Source: Flavobacteriaceae bacterium UBA2765 (GTDB lineage Bacteria; Bacteroidota; Bacteroidia; Flavobacteriales; Flavobacteriaceae). Taken from it: 27,754 nucleotides of DNA. Below are positions 23,795 through 27,754 of the stretch, piece after piece. A model generated the notes under the pieces. The model was not told the origin of the DNA, did not search any database, and was given only the letters and a program-made list of their open reading frames with translations. The stretch's first letter is position 1, and every line of letters begins with the position of its first letter. The stretch is from NCBI GenBank assembly GCA_002352665.1, contig DEIV01000105.1, positions 1-27,754 on the forward strand, given 5' to 3'. The translations under genes and the position numbers were made by a program.

Positions 23795-24529
23795 ATGCAG
23801 CACAAATATTCTATTATTGAAAGTGAGCTAATTACTTTAGAAAAAATACAAAATTATTTTAATAAATCATCTGACTTTACCTGTGTAGGAGCTTCCAATT
23901 GTTATGACAAATCTTTAGATATCATTTTATCAAATAACCCTGATATTGTATTTATAGATGTTGATATTGCTGAAAATGATAGGAGTACGGCTTTTAACTT
24001 TGTAAACGAATTGTATAAATACAGTATAGAACTACCTCACTTTATTGCATTGTCTAATAATACTAATCAAGCCTATACTTGTATAAAAAATGGGTTTTAT
24101 GACTATATTTTAAAACCTATCAACCCTTTTGAATTGAGAAAATCTATATCCAGATTAAAACTTAAGCCAAAGGAAGCTTCTAATACCCTTTGCTTAAAAT
24201 CTTATAAAGATTATCGTTTTATTGAACTGGACGAGATATTATTTTTAAAAGCAGACAATACTTCTACAGATTTTTTTATGAATGATGGTAGTAAGGTAAG
24301 TGCCTATAAAACATTAAAGTATTTTGAAGGGAATTTACCTCTAAACTTTACCAGAATTCATAATAGTTATATTGTCAATCAGAATTATGTTTCCAGAATT
24401 CATTTTGGAAAGTCTAAATGTACCATTAAACAAAATAATTTTGCTATTCCTTTCTCAAAATCATATAAGGAAAATGTGGTGGTACTAGAAAAATCTTTGT
24501 CGCAAAAATCACTATTGTCTTTAAATTAG
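23795..24529 (+). CDS. LytTR-family response regulator
   Basis: A 244-residue two-domain regulator. An N-terminal receiver domain has the phospho-acceptor D55 in VFIDVDI and K107 in YILKPI. The usual Asp/Glu pair near the first strand is replaced: residues 7-11 read IIESE. A C-terminal LytTR DNA-binding domain spans about 133-235, with FIELDEILFLKAD, and the NFTRIHNSYIVNQNYV signature. It would bind DNA as a dimer upon phosphorylation. No histidine kinase is adjacent, so it is an orphan here. The site array directly upstream suggests autoregulation. Confidence 0.93.
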   Translation: MQHKYSIIESELITLEKIQNYFNKSSDFTCVGASNCYDKSLDIILSNNPDIVFIDVDIAENDRSTAFNFVNELYKYSIELPHFIALSNNTNQAYTCIKNGFYDYILKPINPFELRKSISRLKLKPKEASNTLCLKSYKDYRFIELDEILFLKADNTSTDFFMNDGSKVSAYKTLKYFEGNLPLNFTRIHNSYIVNQNYVSRIHFGKSKCTIKQNNFAIPFSKSYKENVVVLEKSLSQKSLLSLN

Positions 24530-24547
24530 GTCTAAGTTGTTATAATA

Positions 24548-24712
24548 TTAAACTTGCATAATGTGGCTATTAGCACCTCTTTTATTACCCAAACCATGAT
24601 CTGCTTTACTATTACCCTAACCCGTATCACCGCTAAAATCAAATTGGTCAATCCATTCTGATTTCCAATCTTTGGCAAAGTGTTTGTTGGTAAGAGCAAA
24701 ATTGTCATAACA
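24548..24712 (-). pseudogene. third remnant of the repeated cassette core
   Basis: In the frame directly after the stop of the PH-like membrane gene, the DNA reads NFALTNKHFAKDWKSEWIDQ, FDFSGDTG, TAG (24617-24619), then GNSKADHGLGNKRGANSH and a final stop. This resembles the core remnant at 26198-26774 (NSIKHLAKNWKTG and on to GNSKVGHYLENPLGENS). It is a broken copy of the same segment. A 62-codon frame over the same DNA in another frame is a shadow. Confidence 0.55.
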
Positions 24713-25276
24713 CTATTCATTTTTTCTTTGAAACTCTCCTCTGTTAAGAACGTGAGAGTGAGGTATAATTGGTATTACTCTTTTTATCCTTTGAATTTCA
24801 ACAGAAGGTAAGCTCTTGGGCAAATCATTACAAAGTAAACAAGATATAAAAATACTACTATTTGTATTTAAAATCAATTCATAATAAAATAATTCATCCC
24901 AAAAAAACCATCTCATTCTTTTGTCAAAAAGCGGAAATGATAGGTTAACTTTTATTTTCTTCACATCAGAAAATAAAAAAGTAGTCTCAATATTTTGAAA
25001 GGAAAATGTGATTAACGAATTATCTTGATTAATAATTAATTTTGAGCTTCTATTGTTTTTGAGGTAGTTTAGATATAGTATGATAAGAGGTAGCAGGTAA
25101 AATAAAAAAGTTAAAACAAATAACACTAAAAATGTTTTTATCATAACTACAAAAGACAGGTTATAAATAAAATGCATTAATGCCGTAATCGTAATATCAA
25201 TAATTAATACTAAAATTATATTATTAAAAAAATATTTTCTTCTTTTCCTATTGTCAATACTATATTTAAAAATCAT
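24713..25276 (-). CDS. two-helix membrane protein with PH-like cytoplasmic domain
   Basis: A 187-residue protein with two hydrophobic helices, about residues 15-40 and 43-70, and a C-terminal soluble part that reads SSKLIINQDNSLITFSFQNI then TTFLFSDVKKIKVNLS, a pattern seen in bacterial PH-like and YcxB-like domains. I do not recognise the family with certainty. It follows the toxin-like gene by 10 bp on the same strand, so a role as its immunity protein is a reasonable guess, since small membrane proteins often protect against membrane-active toxins. A remnant of a repeated core follows it in the same frame. Confidence 0.6.
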   Translation of the reverse strand: MIFKYSIDNRKRRKYFFNNIILVLIIDITITALMHFIYNLSFVVMIKTFLVLFVLTFLFYLLPLIILYLNYLKNNRSSKLIINQDNSLITFSFQNIETTFLFSDVKKIKVNLSFPLFDKRMRWFFWDELFYYELILNTNSSIFISCLLCNDLPKSLPSVEIQRIKRVIPIIPHSHVLNRGEFQRKNE

Positions 25277-25286
25277 TAATTACAAA

Positions 25287-25646
25287 TTAAAATTCACCTC
25301 CAGATAGAAAATTTTCCATTGCCCCAACTGAAAAATCATTTCTATTAGGATCAATACCAGATGCCCTTAAGGCAGCATCATTTTCCTTCCAAAATTTTCT
25401 ACTTGCTTCAATTGAATCATAATACTTTTCTCCAACAATAAATACCGCTGTAACAGAAAGTGATGCGGGAGCACTTACAAAATAACCTACCCCCAATGCA
25501 ACACCTGTGCCTGTAATATGGTAAGTAGTTCTTGCACCTGATTGTTGTCCTGTATAATACATTCCAGCATCATTAGCAATACTCAAACCAGCAATCGTTT
25601 TTGTGAAACCAGAAGTTAGCCCCTTGTATCTATTTACTCTTTGCAA
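25287..25646 (-). CDS. possible toxin-like C-terminal domain, no N-terminus
   Basis: A 119-codon frame starting at TTG, with no ATG near its start; the open frame begins at 25664, right after a stop. The sequence is QRVNRYKGLTSGFTKTIAGL, then a glycine-rich hydrophobic segment near residues 48-72 (TGVALGVGYFVSAPASLSVT) and a polar tail ending ENFLSGGEF. A lone hydrophobic, glycine-rich domain without its own start, followed by a small membrane protein, resembles C-terminal domains of Rhs or other polymorphic toxins separated from their delivery part. I do not recognise the family, and it may be an untranslated fragment. Confidence 0.4.
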   Translation of the reverse strand: MQRVNRYKGLTSGFTKTIAGLSIANDAGMYYTGQQSGARTTYHITGTGVALGVGYFVSAPASLSVTAVFIVGEKYYDSIEASRKFWKENDAALRASGIDPNRNDFSVGAMENFLSGGEF

Positions 25647-25650
25647 AAAG

Positions 25651-26201
25651 TTAAATACTGTCTTTTACATAAAAGACTCGATTACAAATAGTACGTAATT
25701 TAAGGTTTCTCATATATTCGTCAGTAGTATCTTTATTTGCTAAGAGAATATATTCTTTAATTCCTATTTTCATTTTATTTATTCCTATTTCTGAAAATTT
25801 TACTTTAAATGGAAATTCAACTTTGTCTATACTTGTAGAATCTAAAAGACCATCTTGAGCAGTGCTTACAATTTCATCCACTTCTATTACATCCTTGTCT
25901 GTGGATACAGCGAATAAAACAAATCTACTACTTACATAGTACTGTTTTAAAGTATCAATTTTCATATTATAAATTAACTTTCCATGAATAGGTTTATTAA
26001 CAATAATATTTGTATCTGGAACTATAATTTTTATAACTTTTGTATCTTCTTGATTAATATTTTCAAGCCCAGTAAAATCTTTCTTTAAAGAGTCTAATTT
26101 ATAATTACTCGCTTTTTTAACAAAATCTTTTTTGTCAGTTTTACATGAAGTTAAAATAAAAAAAGAGACAATATATAATAGGTATTTATTATAACTCTCA
26201 T
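25651..26201 (-). pseudogene. lipoprotein, copy 2, broken by a homopolymer frameshift
   Basis: The ATG at 26199-26201 starts MRVIINTYYILSLF, but a T7 run (A7 on the plus strand at 26158-26164) leads to a stop three codons later. The other frame reads SFFILTSC, a lipobox, then KTDKKDF, and stays open to the stop at 25651. One extra T in the run would restore a lipoprotein of 183 residues. The C-terminal part (MKIGIKEYILLANKDTT, then RVFYVKDSI) resembles the neighbouring lipoprotein at 26835-27446 (IRAVLIEYLLSKNDT, then PVFVKDSI). The ATG overlaps the preceding stop as ATGA. A shorter frame, 25651-25965, starts at an internal Met and lacks the signal peptide, so it is probably not the natural gene. 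Confidence 0.7.
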
Positions 26202-26774
26202 TTTCTACTTGCTTTTATAGAATTTATTTCTCGTATCACTATCAATTGATTCTGGTTTGACTCTATTAAAGAATCTTTTCTTTTAGCAGGCACATCATCA
26301 TAATCGAATCTAAAATCCCAGTTTGGATTTCCATTCCAACCACTCTAGTAAGGTGGAATGGCATTAAGGATACTTTTTCTTTTATAATGGATAATCTCAT
26401 TCTGAAAAACACTATCTTTTTTAATAGAATCTAATAGCATCCAACTCATATTGTGTTTTTGGTATAAACTCATCATATAAAGCTAAGCCCCATTTAATAC
26501 TACCTCTTCCTAATATAAACCCTCTTACAAAATTAGACATTCTATTTACTTCTGAAAGTACAGATCTGAAACTTGCACCTGTACCACCACGGTTAATACC
26601 AATACCTTTATTATCAAAAGAGCCATAAATAGTGCTGTTTTCACCTAATGGGTTTTCTAGATAATGTCCTACCTTGCTATTGCCCCATTCATTATAACCA
26701 CTAGTATTATCATCAAAATTATCTATAAAACCAATACCCGTTTTCCAATTTTTGGCAAGGTGTTTAATCGAATT
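26198..26774 (-). pseudogene. broken copy 2 of the repeated cassette gene X
   Basis: Reading leftwards, the frame begins NSIKHLAKNWKTGIGFIDNF and continues through NEWGNSKVGHYLENPLGE, RGGTGASFRSVLSEVNRM and LGRGSIKWGLALYDEFIPKT to QYELDAIRFY and a stop. A near-exact 10-bp tandem duplication at 26422-26441 shifts the frame; without it the sequence would read ELDSIKKDSVF, as in the copy at 27443-27754. An in-frame TAG follows at 26345-26347. After it, RKDSLIESNQNQLIVIREIN and SIKASRK run to TGA, overlapping the next start as ATGA. The C-terminus resembles that of the copy at the window edge. I do not know the family. Confidence 0.65.
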
Positions 26775-26834
26775 CTACTGATAATAAATAATTATGATGA
26801 GTTGTCTCATTAAATTAATAATTCTTTTTTTAAA

Positions 26835-27446
26835 CTAAATACTATCTTTAACAAAAACAGGTATTTCAAGATATGATTTATGTATAGAATCTAACGAAAT
26901 ATGATCTCCTAATGTGTCATTTTTACTTAACAAATATTCTATAAGTACAGCTCTTATGATTTTTTTACCAGTTAGTTTAAACTTTTTGGAAAACACAACT
27001 GAGTACCTACGTTCGACATCAAATTTTTCATTCATACCAGAAGTTTCCAAATTGTAAAAACAAACCTGTTCAATATCATTTTCATTCTTAAAACCAATAT
27101 TAAAATCTAATAAATCATTACGAGGTAAGCAAACTTTGATTTTTGATTTTTGATTTTTAAAAAATGGAACAACTTGATTTACTAATATTATTGATTCCTT
27201 ATTTACAATAAATGTATCTTTACATTGAATTACAAAATTAAAACCCTTATGATCCAGTAAATCACCATTTTTATTATAATACCAAACTTGATTTATATAT
27301 TCTTTGTCTCTAATAAAAATAACTTTCTTTAATGAATCCAGCGTTGAAGTTTTCTCAATAGTTTTACTATTTTCTATTTTATTTTTTCTACAAGAGCCAA
27401 AAAAAATAAGTAGAGCGCTAAAAATAATACTTAAAAATTTTATCAT
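26835..27446 (-). CDS. putative lipoprotein, copy 1
   Basis: A 203-residue protein with a lipoprotein signal: MIKFLSIIFSALLIFFGSC, with the cysteine at residue 19. It is probably anchored in the outer or inner membrane. The mature part is rich in Lys, Asn and Ile and has no domain I recognise. It ends VFVKDSI, like the broken copy at 25651-26201. The start overlaps the stop of the preceding gene as ATGA, so the two are translationally coupled. Immunity to the preceding product is possible but not shown by the sequence. Confidence 0.75.
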   Translation of the reverse strand: MIKFLSIIFSALLIFFGSCRKNKIENSKTIEKTSTLDSLKKVIFIRDKEYINQVWYYNKNGDLLDHKGFNFVIQCKDTFIVNKESIILVNQVVPFFKNQKSKIKVCLPRNDLLDFNIGFKNENDIEQVCFYNLETSGMNEKFDVERRYSVVFSKKFKLTGKKIIRAVLIEYLLSKNDTLGDHISLDSIHKSYLEIPVFVKDSI

Positions 27447-27754
27447 TTATTTTTTTTAATGGCCTTTATATTTGTAAAAACCTCAATAATAATTATAGAA
27501 TCTAATTCATACTCTTTAGTATATCTAATTGAATCTTTTTTTCTTAGACTCGTACCAAACTTATGAAATATTCCTTTAGAATAACCAGCATAAAATGAAT
27601 GTGAAAAAATTCTATCTGGTTGCCTATTAATATTTGCTTGACTTACACTATCAATATAACTTTGAGTAAGATTAGGGGATTTATAACTATCATCAAGATG
27701 AGAGTTCATAACCTTACCTTGTTTAATACTATCCAACTCATATTGTGTTTTTGG
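27443..27754 (-). CDS. C-terminal part of cassette gene X, copy 1, cut by the window edge
   Basis: The frame runs in from the window end (PKTQYELDSIKQGKV at the edge) and stops at 27443, giving 103 visible residues; no start codon is in view. It contains NSHLDDSYKSPNLTQSYIDS, RIFSHSFYAGYSKGIFHKFG and the tail SIIIIEVFTNIKAIKKNK. PKTQYELD matches the broken copy at 26198-26774, and the tail resembles it too. The last 24 bases of the window are identical to 26439-26462. The family is unknown to me, and the first part lies outside the window. Confidence 0.65.
   Translation of the reverse strand, partial: PKTQYELDSIKQGKVMNSHLDDSYKSPNLTQSYIDSVSQANINRQPDRIFSHSFYAGYSKGIFHKFGTSLRKKDSIRYTKEYELDSIIIIEVFTNIKAIKKNK

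Noticed and set aside
24532..24720. 62-codon minus-strand frame starting ATG AAT AGT
   Set aside because: It overlaps, in another frame, the core remnant that resembles the cassette gene. Its own translation has no recognisable features.
25651..25965. 104-codon frame as a complete gene
   Set aside because: The same frame stays open further upstream and includes a lipobox, so this is the C-terminal part of a longer frameshifted lipoprotein.

Overview
The window looks like chromosome from a marine-type Flavobacteriaceae (Bacteroidota). It is strongly AT-rich, starts lack Shine-Dalgarno sites, several genes carry the Bacteroidota -7 element TAnnTTTG, and it has the rpmB-rpmG-DUF4295 ribosomal cluster, a DUF2853 gene and a pdhA-pdhC pair typical of the group. 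The genus cannot be fixed from the sequence.

Layout. 1-1594: the end of an rRNA operon (a 23S-5S spacer hairpin, 5S rRNA and its terminator), then about 1 kb of non-coding DNA built from five related structured repeat units. 1595-3538: a methyltransferase stub and a secreted TPR protein. 3585-9378: leftward central-metabolism genes (pyruvate dehydrogenase E2 and E1-alpha, glycine decarboxylase). 9538-11255: a UbiA-like membrane protein, an FMN oxidoreductase and a MITE-like element. 11298-21073: PPK2, an M28 peptidase, menD and menB (menaquinone), a DUF2853 protein, an esterase-fold protein with a degenerate nucleophile site, purU, an FAH-family enzyme, a CYTH remnant and cinA. 21214-23093: bL28, bL33, a DUF4295 protein and the SRP receptor FtsY.

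23094-27754 is the accessory and most unusual part. An orphan LytTR response regulator is preceded by a phased array of six TACGGTT/AACCGTA sites with a 21-22 bp period, which is the geometry known for LytTR/AgrA-type direct-repeat binding. To its left lies a leftward-facing intrinsic terminator with no matching gene. To its right, on the minus strand, is a tandem array of duplicated and decaying cassettes: a repeated core segment, a variable C-terminal tail, and an ATGA-overlapping lipoprotein or a small membrane protein. The copies carry an in-frame TAG, a 10-bp duplication frameshift and a homopolymer frameshift. The layout resembles displaced polymorphic toxin/immunity cassettes, but I recognise no toxin fold with confidence.

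Most housekeeping genes are intact and of normal length. The stronger novelty candidates are the LytTR-box array, the structured repeat family behind the 5S gene, and the cassette array at the right edge.
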